From Phycicoccus elongatus Lp2 (lineage in GTDB: Bacteria > Actinomycetota > Actinomycetes > Actinomycetales > Dermatophilaceae), in assembly GCF_000367525.1 (NCBI RefSeq), contig NZ_HF570956.1:133322-177676 (forward strand): a stretch of 44,355 nt of DNA, in the 5' to 3' direction. This document shows, one piece after another, positions 27,873-36,989 of the stretch. The stretch's first letter is position 1; each line of letters begins with the position of its first letter. The notes beneath the pieces are model-generated. The model did not search any database. It saw only the letters and a list, made by a program, of their open reading frames with translations, and had not been told where the DNA came from. The position numbers and the translations under genes were made by a program.

Positions 27873-28536
27873 GAGATCACCGTCAGCGGCACCGGCCGCT
27901 CGTCGCTGCGGCCCGAGCGGGCCACCTTGCACCTGACCGCCGGCTTCGAGAGCGGTGACAAGGCCGAGGCGATGTCGGAGGCGACCCGCGTCGTCAACGA
28001 GCTGAGCGCGGACCTGCGCCGCCTCAAGGAGCTCGACCCCTCCCCGACGACCTGGTCGGCGGTCCTGCCCATCGGCACCCGGTCGTGGCGGCCCGTGGAC
28101 CGACAGCGGTCAACTCGTGCCCATGCGCCACTCCGCGCACGCCCGGATCATGGTCAAGTTCCGGGACTTCCCGACGCTGGCCGGTTTTGCCGATCACTGG
28201 GGTGGACGCCCGGGCGTGACGTTGGGACACATCGAGTGGACCCTCACCGAGACCCGGCAGAAGGAGACCGAGCGCTCCGTGCTGGCCCAGGCGGTCGAGG
28301 TCGCCCGGGAGCGAGCGCAGGTGCTCGCCACGGCGGCCGGTGCCGGCGAGGTGCGCTGCCTCGAGGTCTCGGACCCCGGCATGCTCGGGCACCGGACCGA
28401 GGGCGAGCCGATGATGCTCGCGGCCAGTCGAAGCGCCTATGCCAAGGACGCCGGCGGTGGCGGCGAGGGGATCGAGATCGCACCCGAGGATGTCGACATC
28501 GAAGCCACGGTCCACGCCAGGTTCACGGCGGACTGA
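27870..28536 (+). pseudogene. SIMPL domain (DUF541) protein with a single-base frameshift
   Basis: The 5' frame reads MEITVSGTGRSSLRPERATL and, later, PTTWSAVLPIGTRSW. The 3' part continues the same protein one frame away from about 28097 (DSGQLVPMRHSAHARIMVKF, then TETRQKETERSVLAQAVEVA) to TGA 28534. One extra base in CGGCCCGTGG explains it; without it the frame is continuous and the length (about 221 aa) is normal for DUF541. It may be a recent mutation or a sequencing error, since both halves look conserved. The next gene starts 3 nt after the stop. Confidence 0.8.
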
Positions 28537-28539
28537 GCC

Positions 28540-29925
28540 ATGGCGACCTTCACCCACGACAGCACGTACCCGCATCCGCGCGAGGAGGTCTTCGCGTGGC
28601 ACGAACGTCCGGGAGCCTTCACCCGACTGTCGGCGCCGGGGCAGATCCGCGCGGGCGCCGAACCAGCCGTGGGCTTGCAGCCGGGGACGCGTCAGACCTT
28701 CTCCCTGCTGGTGCCGGGGACCCTGGGGAAGGTGGGCCCCACCTGGGTGGCCGAGCACACGGCATACGAGGTGGGGGAGAGGTTCGAGGACGTGATGGTC
28801 CGCGGGCCCCTCAAGTCCTGGCGTCATCGACATCTTTTCTCGGACACCGCAACTGGCGACACGCTGATCCGGGACCACGTCGACTACGAACTGCCGCTCG
28901 GCCTGCCGGATGTGGTCGCGCGGCTGGTGGAGCCTCAATTGCGCGGAAGTTTCGGTTTCCGAGAGCGGCAATTGCGTGACGACCTCGACTTCCACGCGCG
29001 CCATCGGGAGTCGAAGGTGATCGCCGTGTCCGGCGCCACCGGGCTGGTGGGACGGCAGCTGGTGGCGCTACTGGGCGGCGGCGGCCATGATGTGCGACGC
29101 ATGGTGCGTGGAAAGTCATTGGGGGACAGGGACATACGCTGGTCTCCGGAAGATTCGGATGGACTCGACCCGGAAGCGCTCCGAGACGTCGACATCGTCG
29201 TGCACCTCGCGGGGGAGCCGATCGGGAAACGCTTCACGGCACACCACAAGGCGCGCGTCTTCGACTCCCGAGTCCGCTCCACCGACCTGCTCGCGCGCGC
29301 CCTCGCGACCCTTTCGTCGGACGGGCGCGAACGCGCGCTCGTGGTGGCCTCTGCGGCGGGCTACTACGGCGCCGATCGCGGCGATGAGGTGCTGACCGAG
29401 GTGTCAGCGCCCGGCGATGACTTCCTGGCGCTCGTCTGTCAGGCCTGGGAGGCGGCGGCCGATCCGGCTCGTGCTGCCGGGGTGCGCGTGGTGCACGTGC
29501 GCACGGGTTATGTGCAGTCGGCCGGTGGCGGACAACTGGCCCTGCAACTCCCGCTCTTCCAGGCCGGTCTCGGAGGGCGACTCGGCGACGGTCGACAGTG
29601 GATGCCGTGGATCACCGTCGACGACCTCGTCCGCCTCTACGGCCACGTCGCGCTCACTCCGGGGTTGTCCGGTCCCGTGAACGCCGCCGCTCCCAGCCCG
29701 GTCCGCGCCGGGGAGTATGCCGCGACGCTGGCTCGCGTGCTGCGCCGCCCGTCGCTGCTGCCGGTGCCGTCAGTCGGCCCTGCGGTGTTGCTCGGCGCCG
29801 AGGGCGCACGGGAACTGGCGCTGGCCGGTCAGCGAATGGACGCGTCCCGGGCGGTGGAATGGGGCGTCGAGTTCCGACAGCCGGAGCTGGCCGGGGGCTT
29901 GCGGCACGTCCTGGCGCTCGCCTGA
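28540..29925 (+). CDS. TIGR01777 family epimerase with N-terminal SRPBCC domain
   Basis: This 461-aa fusion has residues 1-155 as a START/SRPBCC-like lipid-binding domain (STYPHPREEVFAWHERPGAF, RDHVDYELPLG). From about 165 there is an NAD(P)-binding extended SDR of the TIGR01777 type, with SGATGLVGRQLVALL as the glycine-rich loop, LAGEPIGKRF, VVASAAGYYGADRGDEVLTE (active-site region) and WMPWITVDDLVRL. The fusion is common in actinobacteria; its substrate is unknown. It lies 3 nt downstream of the SIMPL gene and is probably co-transcribed with it. Confidence 0.9.
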   Translation: MATFTHDSTYPHPREEVFAWHERPGAFTRLSAPGQIRAGAEPAVGLQPGTRQTFSLLVPGTLGKVGPTWVAEHTAYEVGERFEDVMVRGPLKSWRHRHLFSDTATGDTLIRDHVDYELPLGLPDVVARLVEPQLRGSFGFRERQLRDDLDFHARHRESKVIAVSGATGLVGRQLVALLGGGGHDVRRMVRGKSLGDRDIRWSPEDSDGLDPEALRDVDIVVHLAGEPIGKRFTAHHKARVFDSRVRSTDLLARALATLSSDGRERALVVASAAGYYGADRGDEVLTEVSAPGDDFLALVCQAWEAAADPARAAGVRVVHVRTGYVQSAGGGQLALQLPLFQAGLGGRLGDGRQWMPWITVDDLVRLYGHVALTPGLSGPVNAAAPSPVRAGEYAATLARVLRRPSLLPVPSVGPAVLLGAEGARELALAGQRMDASRAVEWGVEFRQPELAGGLRHVLALA

Positions 29926-30130
29926 CGGATCGTCTGCTGCCCCGCGTCGGTGGCTTTGCTCAGGCGACTTGAAGCTGGGCGATCTGGCGACGCAGCGTGT
30001 CCCGGTGATCGATGAGCAGTGGCCGGAGTGGTCGCTCCCGACGGTCAGAAGGCCTATGCGTTTGTCGTAGCGCAGCGGATCCGGGCGACTCAATTCTGCT
30101 GTGGGAGAACATGAATAGGCTGCCCAAGGG

Positions 30131-30164
30131 TTGACTATCGAACATATGTACGAGAGAATGAGGG
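30131..30164 (+). promoter_or_regulatory. SOS (LexA) box inside a -35/-10 promoter
   Basis: TTGACT (-35, 30131-30136) and GAGAAT (-10, 30154-30159) are separated by exactly 17 nt. The spacer contains TCGAACATATGTACGA (30138-30153), which fits the actinobacterial LexA operator TCGAAC-N4-GTTCGA with one mismatch. The -10 lies 5 nt before ATG 30165, so the gene should be leaderless. A LexA dimer on this site would sit between the two promoter elements and block transcription until DNA damage. Confidence 0.8.
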
Positions 30165-31829
30165 ATGACCGAACACCCACTTCGCGAGGCCGCCCAGGCC
30201 TATCTCGCGGTTGTGCGAGCTCACGCGGCCAGCATGAGCGAGACGGAGTTGGTCGAGGCGCTGACGGGGTTGCAGGAGGCCCGCAACATTCAGGACGCGA
30301 CGGAAACCATGCTGCTGGCTGAGCTGTCGCGGATCGAGCACGTGTGGGCCGAGGACGGCACTCTGCAGGAGCGTCGCCATCCCTTCGGGCGGCAGGATCT
30401 CGGCACCGTCGACCTGGTGGCGCCCTGTATAGGGGTGTCGCACCACGTGGCGGCCAGCCGGCTGACCGACATGTCGCGCATCGTGCGTACGCCACTCCTC
30501 ATGGAGGAGATGGCTGCCGGCCGACTTGATCGCTTCCGGGCGAGCATCGTTGCCGACGAACTGGTCGATGCCTCAACCGAGGTGGCCCACGAGGTCGTGG
30601 AGCTGCTCGTGGCACGGTTCACGCGGCTGGGCGGTTGGGTCGAGACCGCCGGGCCACTGCGGCGTCGCACGGCCGCCGTCCTCGAGCGGGTTGATTCCAC
30701 GGTCATCGCCGAGCGTGATGCCTTCGAGCTCCGCCGACGTGGGTTGTTCCGTCGGGTCGAGTCGACACGGCTCGATCGCTGGGATGGGGTGTATCCGGTG
30801 GAGGACTCGCGGCGAGCTTTCGCTCTCGTTGATGAGCGGGCGCGGGCCATCCTTGCCGCCGGGGGTGCCGAGACACTGGCGCAGGCCCGTGCCGATGCTC
30901 ATGTGCAGTTGATTCTCGGGCAGTCCAAGGTCGTCCTGCACGTCCACGTGGCGACGTCGTCGGAGATGGCGGTCGAGCCGGCCGCCGGGAGTCAGGGCTT
31001 CGCCGGAAACGCGATCCAGGATGTTGCGGACGAGTCGGTGGTGCTGCACGGCTTCGGTGTGAGCGGCGAGACGGTCGTTCCGCGCAGCTGGTTGCAGAAG
31101 ATGGTGGCCACTGGGGAGGCCGTCCGCTCCACCGATCTGACCTGTGACCCGGTGACCGGTGCGTTGATCGGGGGTCGGGTGCCCAAGGGCTTGGTGGCTC
31201 ATGCCCGTCCGGTGGTGGAGGGACCACCCCGTGTGACCGGGAGCACCGAGAGGAGCCAGGCAGCGAGCGCGGCATACCGACCGTCCGCTGAGCTTCGGCG
31301 CCTGGTGAGTCTGCGTGATGGTCACTGCCGGTTCCCCGGCTGTTCGGTCACCATCCGCCAGTGCGATCTCGACCACGTTCGACCCTGGCCGACCGGCCTG
31401 ACGACACAGGGCAATCTCATGGCCCTTTGTCGTCGGCATCATCGACTCAAGCAGTCACCGGGCTGGCAGGTCAGGCTCCTTCCCGACGCCAGAGTGGAGT
31501 GGACTGATCCGATCGGCCGGGTGCGGACGTCGTGGCCGATCGATCACCTCGGAGCCACCCTGCCAGAACGAAGACCAGCGCCCCCGTCGTCCGCCGCAGA
31601 GCCCGGGCCGCTCATCCCAGCCCGTGGCTGGCACTCCACGCTGCCGGATCTCTCGACGGAGGACCTGCCCTACGACATGGTGGACCACTCCCCCCTCGTC
31701 GAGTGGCTCGAGCGCCTGCTCAAGGAGGCGGCAGCCGACCCCAGCCTCTGCGACCCATCGCTGATTCCGCCCAGGGCCACCGACGCCCCACGGCCGCGTT
31801 CTTGGGATCTCACCGAGGCGCCCTTCTGA
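30165..31829 (+). CDS. DUF222/13E12-repeat family HNH endonuclease-like protein
   Basis: This 554-aa protein has an N-terminal DUF222 helical region (about residues 30-330) and a C-terminal HNH motif: CRFPGCSVTIRQCDLDHVRPW, then GNLMALCRRHHRLKQSPGW. It keeps the paired cysteines, the DH of the first beta strand, the N and the final HH. Such genes are multicopy in actinobacteria, and some 13E12 proteins of M. tuberculosis are LexA-regulated. A strong SOS-boxed promoter precedes this one. A nuclease role is inferred from the motif. The GTATGCCGC word at 31269 lies in the linker before the HNH. Confidence 0.92.
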   Translation: MTEHPLREAAQAYLAVVRAHAASMSETELVEALTGLQEARNIQDATETMLLAELSRIEHVWAEDGTLQERRHPFGRQDLGTVDLVAPCIGVSHHVAASRLTDMSRIVRTPLLMEEMAAGRLDRFRASIVADELVDASTEVAHEVVELLVARFTRLGGWVETAGPLRRRTAAVLERVDSTVIAERDAFELRRRGLFRRVESTRLDRWDGVYPVEDSRRAFALVDERARAILAAGGAETLAQARADAHVQLILGQSKVVLHVHVATSSEMAVEPAAGSQGFAGNAIQDVADESVVLHGFGVSGETVVPRSWLQKMVATGEAVRSTDLTCDPVTGALIGGRVPKGLVAHARPVVEGPPRVTGSTERSQAASAAYRPSAELRRLVSLRDGHCRFPGCSVTIRQCDLDHVRPWPTGLTTQGNLMALCRRHHRLKQSPGWQVRLLPDARVEWTDPIGRVRTSWPIDHLGATLPERRPAPPSSAAEPGPLIPARGWHSTLPDLSTEDLPYDMVDHSPLVEWLERLLKEAAADPSLCDPSLIPPRATDAPRPRSWDLTEAPF

Positions 31830-31857
31830 CCGCACGAGAAGATCGAGCGCCGAGGAA

Positions 31858-31882
31858 GCCACCAAGGGCGGCCCTTGTGGTG
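31858..31882. terminator. hairpin between convergent HNH and acyltransferase genes
   Basis: GCCACCAAGGG (31858-31868) pairs with CCCTTGTGGTG (31872-31882) with a two-base bulge and a 3-nt loop. It shares the CACCAAGGG seed with the katG terminator. Confidence 0.5.
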
Positions 31883-31896
31883 ACGTCGCCTGCCAC

Positions 31897-32934
31897 TCAG
31901 TGGTGCGTGCGCGGCTGGTTCTCACCGATCCACGCATCGATGCGGGCCCACTCCTCGAAGAGCCACTCCGAGATGCCGTCGGGATCCGAGGGAATGTGCG
32001 CGCGGGGTACACGCCACCAGCGCAGGGTGAGCTCCTTGTCCATCGGCAGTTCGCGCCAGATGTCGCCGACGGTCGCGAGGTGGTCCAGGCCGGTGTGCGC
32101 GCAGAGAAGCACGTCGACTCCGGGCGCGGCACCGAGCGCCGCCGCGACCCCACCGGGTCGCGGTGCCAGCACATGGGTCCATTTCTCGGCCCGCACCGCC
32201 ATCTGCTCCAGACCCAGATGGCGCAGGCGTGCGATCGCCCGCGTGCGACGGCCGGGTGTGAAGTTGCCGCCCTCGGGGAAGATCAGCAACGCGTCGTCAC
32301 TGTCGAGGCCGCGCGCGAGATCGGCGATCTGGCTGCGCAGGTCCTGACCGGGGCGTGGGTCCGGTCGCACGAAGCGATTGGGTAGGCGATGCATGAGAAT
32401 GCCGATCGTCGGCTCCCACATGAGCGTGTTCTTCAGGACGATCCGCGGCTCCCGGTCATAGGTGTTCATCAACGCGTTGACGATCGTGAAGGAGTCGCCC
32501 GGCCCGGCGTGGCGGGACAGGACGAGCAGCGGGTCACCGGGAAAGGCCTCGGGCGTCGGCCCGACCGTCACGATCCGCAGCCGCAGAACACGGGTCGCCT
32601 CACGGAAGAGGTTGCGCAGGTACCACTGCATGCAGTCGTAGTGCGCCCACTGCCAGAACGGCCGGCGCATCCACAGGCCGAAGCCGGACCCGATCCAGAG
32701 CCCGAGGAGCGACACCAGGACGAGCGACTCCAGCGTCAGGGCCAGCATCGCCAACCAGAGCAGCCGGAGCGCACGCCAACGACCGGGCAACCGGCCGGAC
32801 AGGAACGCCGCGACAATCAGCCACAAGGGCAACCAGATCCACGCCCCGATCGTCAGCGCCACGATGGCGGCGCCGCCGACCAGACCGAAGACCCTCCACC
32901 ACAACCAGATCCGAAAGCGTGGTCGCTCAGCCAT
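31897..32934 (-). CDS. 1-acyl-glycerol-3-phosphate acyltransferase-like (PlsC) membrane protein
   Basis: This 345-aa protein has two to three hydrophobic segments in the first 90 residues and a PlsC domain with the catalytic H142xxxxD147 (LSRHAGPGDS) and the substrate-binding FPEGGNFTPGRR (E221). It transfers acyl chains in phospholipid or related lipid synthesis at the membrane. Its start lies inside the end of the patatin gene (overlap about 8 nt, or 14 nt if ATG 32940 is used), so the two are coupled: one lipase-like, one acyltransferase, suggesting a lipid-remodelling pair. Confidence 0.88.
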   Translation of the reverse strand: MAERPRFRIWLWWRVFGLVGGAAIVALTIGAWIWLPLWLIVAAFLSGRLPGRWRALRLLWLAMLALTLESLVLVSLLGLWIGSGFGLWMRRPFWQWAHYDCMQWYLRNLFREATRVLRLRIVTVGPTPEAFPGDPLLVLSRHAGPGDSFTIVNALMNTYDREPRIVLKNTLMWEPTIGILMHRLPNRFVRPDPRPGQDLRSQIADLARGLDSDDALLIFPEGGNFTPGRRTRAIARLRHLGLEQMAVRAEKWTHVLAPRPGGVAAALGAAPGVDVLLCAHTGLDHLATVGDIWRELPMDKELTLRWWRVPRAHIPSDPDGISEWLFEEWARIDAWIGENQPRTHH

Positions 32935-33790
32935 GGTCATCGACCGCGAGGTGTCGGCCGGCGAGAAAGTCGCGGCTCGCGGCATACGAGGCGGTGATCC
33001 GGCGTTCGACGGCATCGAAACTGCGGAAGGCCGTGAAGGAGTCGTCGCGCGAGGATCCAGCGCCGCTCGGCAGCACCCAGGTGCGCACCCCCTCGGGCAT
33101 CCGGGCCATCTCGCGGTGGAAACGGTGGCGTCGTGCGATCTCGAAGGACACCCTGGCCACCTCGATCGGACCCTCCGGCACGGAGAGCGGGCGCTCGACG
33201 CGACCGACCTGGAGCACGTAGACGTCCTGTGCTCCGAGTTCGACGGCCCGTCCCACCGGCACCGAATTGACGATGCCCCCGTCGAGGAAGTGCTCTCCGT
33301 CGATCTGCGCCGGCGGGAAGAAACCGGGGACTGCCGCCGACGCCATGACCGCCGGAGCGACAGGGCCACGGGTGAACCAGTGCTCGGCAGCGCGCTCGAT
33401 GCTCGACGCGCAGCACTCGAAGTGCACCGGAAGGTCCTCGAATCGAGCACCACCGAGTTCCTGTTCCAGTCGTTCTCGCAGCGGCTGCGGCGAGAAGACA
33501 TGGGTGCGTGACCGCAAAGCCCGCCGCATCTGCGTGACCGGCCTGTCGCCGTAGACCTCGCGGGTCGAGGCAGCGGCCCGCCACAGTCCCTCCAGTCGCT
33601 CGATGACCCCCAGGGACGGCTCGGTCGCGAGGAGGGCGCCATTGAGGGCTCCGATAGAGGTCCCGACGATGAGGTCGGGCGTGATGCCCGCTTCGAGCAG
33701 GGCACGCAGCATGCCGACCTCGACCGCACCCAGCACTCCGCCGCCACCGAGCACGAAGGCGGTATGCCGGGTGGTCGCCGCATCGGTCAC
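32927..33790 (-). CDS. patatin-like phospholipase
   Basis: This 287-aa esterase has oxyanion loop GGGGVLGA (residues 15-22), nucleophile S45 in GTSIG and catalytic D170 in FLDGG, the Ser-Asp dyad of patatins. No signal peptide is seen, so it is probably cytoplasmic or membrane-associated. It cleaves acyl chains from phospholipids or similar esters. The GTG start at 33790 is supported by TAGGTT exactly 6 nt upstream on its strand. Its promoter overlaps that of pgi. Confidence 0.92.
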   Translation of the reverse strand: MTDAATTRHTAFVLGGGGVLGAVEVGMLRALLEAGITPDLIVGTSIGALNGALLATEPSLGVIERLEGLWRAAASTREVYGDRPVTQMRRALRSRTHVFSPQPLRERLEQELGGARFEDLPVHFECCASSIERAAEHWFTRGPVAPAVMASAAVPGFFPPAQIDGEHFLDGGIVNSVPVGRAVELGAQDVYVLQVGRVERPLSVPEGPIEVARVSFEIARRHRFHREMARMPEGVRTWVLPSGAGSSRDDSFTAFRSFDAVERRITASYAASRDFLAGRHLAVDDHG

Positions 33791-33823
33791 CGCTCCAACC
33801 TAGCGCGGTCCTAGTCTGGACCC

Positions 33824-33826
<3 letters not shown>
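33788..33826. promoter_or_regulatory. overlapping divergent leaderless promoters of patatin and pgi
   Basis: Minus-strand TAGGTT (33802-33797) is 6 nt from GTG 33790. Plus-strand TAGTCT (33812-33817) is 6 nt from ATG 33824. Only 9 bp lie between the two -10 boxes and 33 bp between the start codons, so the two polymerase footprints must overlap. Confidence 0.55.
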
Positions 33827-35494
<1,668 letters not shown>

Positions 35495-35497
35495 CGC

Positions 35498-35532
35498 AGG
35501 TATGCCGCGGGGCTGGGCCCCGCGGCATACCT
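35498..35532. terminator. pgi terminator made of two inverted GGTATGCCGCGG words
   Basis: Arms AGGTATGCCGCGGGGC (35498-35513) and its exact reverse complement (35517-35532) flank a TGG loop, giving a perfect 16-bp stem four bases after the pgi stop. Each arm contains the full extended form of the window-wide octamer GTATGCCG. Confidence 0.85.
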
Positions 35533-35540
35533 CCCCGATG

Positions 35541-35622
35541 CCAAAAGTCCACCAAGTTCGTCGCCTGCGTGCCGGAGAACCGTTGTGCGGGCTTGATTCG
35601 ACGAACTTGGTGGACCTTTTGT
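35541..35622. repeat. second long hairpin between pgi and the VOC gene
   Basis: CCAAAAGTCCACCAAGTTCG (from 35541) continues to 35563 and pairs with 35599-35622 with a single C bulge, leaving a 35-nt loop. The stem carries CCACCAAG/CTTGGTGG as in the HNH hairpin. It serves the convergent pgi and VOC genes, or is a dispersed intergenic repeat. Confidence 0.7.
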
Positions 35623-35636
35623 CGGACGTGGTCCGC

Positions 35637-36050
35637 TCAGGCTCGGTAGGCCGTGGCGTGGCGCGGCTGGTAGATCAGGATCGAGTCCGTGCCGGGCACG
35701 GCGACCTCGACTCCGACGCCCCACCCGAAGTCCTGCGGCCCTGACTCGATCACGCCGCCGCGCTCGCGAAGGGTCGCAGCGGTGGCCTCGATGTCATCGA
35801 CCATGAGGCTCATCTGGTGGTGCCGAGGAGCCCGGACCCGATCGCCAGTGGTCGGGGTGTCCGTCGGGTGGACGCCGAGCTCGCTCGGACCGGTGCGGAA
35901 GATGAGCCACGACTGCTCGGTCGTGGGGTCGGCACCCTCGTCACTGCTGCCGGCGTCGCTGACCCAGGGCAGTTCGAGCACGTCACGGAAGAACGCGCGC
36001 GTCGCTGCGGGATCGTCGCTGTAGATGAGGGTGTGGACCGCGGTGATCAT
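35637..36050 (-). CDS. VOC (glyoxalase/bleomycin-resistance) family protein
   Basis: This 137-aa protein has the beta-alpha-beta-beta-beta repeat. It includes MITAVHTLIYSDDPAATRAFF (first metal His region), WLIFRTGPSELGVHP, HHQMSLMVDDIEATAATLRERGG and GVGVEVAVPGTDSILIYQP in pieces. VOC members include dioxygenases, isomerases and binding proteins, so the activity cannot be read. Its ATG overlaps the FadR gene's stop (ATGA), making it the second gene of the regulator's operon. It need not act in the adjacent sugar pathway. Confidence 0.85.
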   Translation of the reverse strand: MITAVHTLIYSDDPAATRAFFRDVLELPWVSDAGSSDEGADPTTEQSWLIFRTGPSELGVHPTDTPTTGDRVRAPRHHQMSLMVDDIEATAATLRERGGVIESGPQDFGWGVGVEVAVPGTDSILIYQPRHATAYRA

Positions 36051-36784
36051 GGGGCCACTGTAGGCACCGCACCGGGCGAGTCCGCAGTGGCCTTCTCGAT
36101 CGCCCGCGTGAGGGGCGCATAGTGGTCGAGCACGGCTGCCCGGTAGGCGGCCGTGTCACCGGCCTCCAGCGCGTCGATGATGGCGTCGTGGGCCTCCACC
36201 GTGTGCTCGATCTCGGTGTTCGGGGGGAAGCCGAGCAGCGGCACGACCTTGGTGTGTACCTCCCAGAAGGCTGCGGCCAATTCGCTGACCAGTGAGTTGC
36301 CCACCTGGGAGAGCAGCCGGGAGTGGAAGGCGCCGTCCGCCTCGGGGAAGGGCAGGCCGGCGGCGGTGCGGGTCCGCATCTCCTCGACATACCCGCGAAG
36401 TTCCGGGTTGGTCGTGCTCGCGTGCTGGGCGCACAACTCGTCGGCGACGCCGAGGTCGAGGGCGATGCGCAGCGAGACGACGTCGCGCAGGGTGGCGAAC
36501 GAGTTGTCGGTGTTGAGAACGCTGCGGAAGATCAGCCCGGTCACCAGTGGGGACAGGGACAACTGCCCGACGTAGGTCCCGTGGCCGTGGCGCACCTCGA
36601 CGATGTCGAGTGATTGCAACGTGCGCATCGCCTCGCGCACCGACGAGCGGGAAATGCCGAGGTCCTCACAGAGTGTGGCCTCGGTCGGCATCGGATCGCC
36701 GGGCCGCAACTCGAGGTCGAGAATCATGTCCTGGATCTGCTCGACGACGGACTTGCGCCGTGTCGGTGCCATTGATGTAGCCAT
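36047..36784 (-). CDS. FadR/GntR-family transcriptional regulator (NanR-like role)
   Basis: This 245-aa protein has an N-terminal winged helix (MPTEATLCEDLGISRSSVREAMRTLQ, with VRHGHGTYV as the wing) and a C-terminal all-helical FCD effector domain (residues about 90-225, with metal-binding-type D and H residues). It is transcribed away from the ABC-aldolase-kinase operon, with a 21-bp dyad in the shared intergenic region, so it is the likely repressor of that operon. The effector is unknown; sialic acid or a derivative is inferred from the targets. A GGAGGG site precedes ATG 36784; ATG 36772 is possible. Confidence 0.9.
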   Translation of the reverse strand: MATSMAPTRRKSVVEQIQDMILDLELRPGDPMPTEATLCEDLGISRSSVREAMRTLQSLDIVEVRHGHGTYVGQLSLSPLVTGLIFRSVLNTDNSFATLRDVVSLRIALDLGVADELCAQHASTTNPELRGYVEEMRTRTAAGLPFPEADGAFHSRLLSQVGNSLVSELAAAFWEVHTKVVPLLGFPPNTEIEHTVEAHDAIIDALEAGDTAAYRAAVLDHYAPLTRAIEKATADSPGAVPTVAP

Positions 36785-36915
36785 CCCGCCCTCCCTCTTT
36801 GCGCGTTCGGTTCGTGTCCTCGACCCGGCCCATGGTCACGATCCGGTGTCGGCCGAGACCGCCACCGGCGGCCGCCGGTTGACGGACCACAGTCTTGCAC
36901 ACTAATGTCCATCAC

Positions 36916-36946
36916 ATCGGACGTCAGACGTCCTATGTCCTACACT
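36916..36946 (+). promoter_or_regulatory. operator dyad and -10 box of the sugar-acid operon
   Basis: ATCGGACGTCAGACGTCCTAT (positions 36916-36936) contains perfect half-sites GGACGT and ACGTCC around a 3-bp centre, extended by AT at both ends. It is followed by TACACT (-10, 36941-36946). The dyad covers the expected -35/spacer region, a good place for repression by the divergent FadR-type protein. The start codon is 43 nt downstream, with a GAAAGG ribosome site. Confidence 0.6.
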
Positions 36947-36989
36947 GAAGAGACCTACCGCCGGGCCACCCGAAAGGCAGCGATCAACG

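Noticed and set aside
29960-30100. A minus-strand frame ending HRDTLRRQIAQLQVA that resembles the tail of a MerR-family regulator
   Set aside because: Only about 25 residues with a generic coiled-coil look and no helix-turn-helix, so it is not enough to call. The rest of 29926-30130 shows nothing else.
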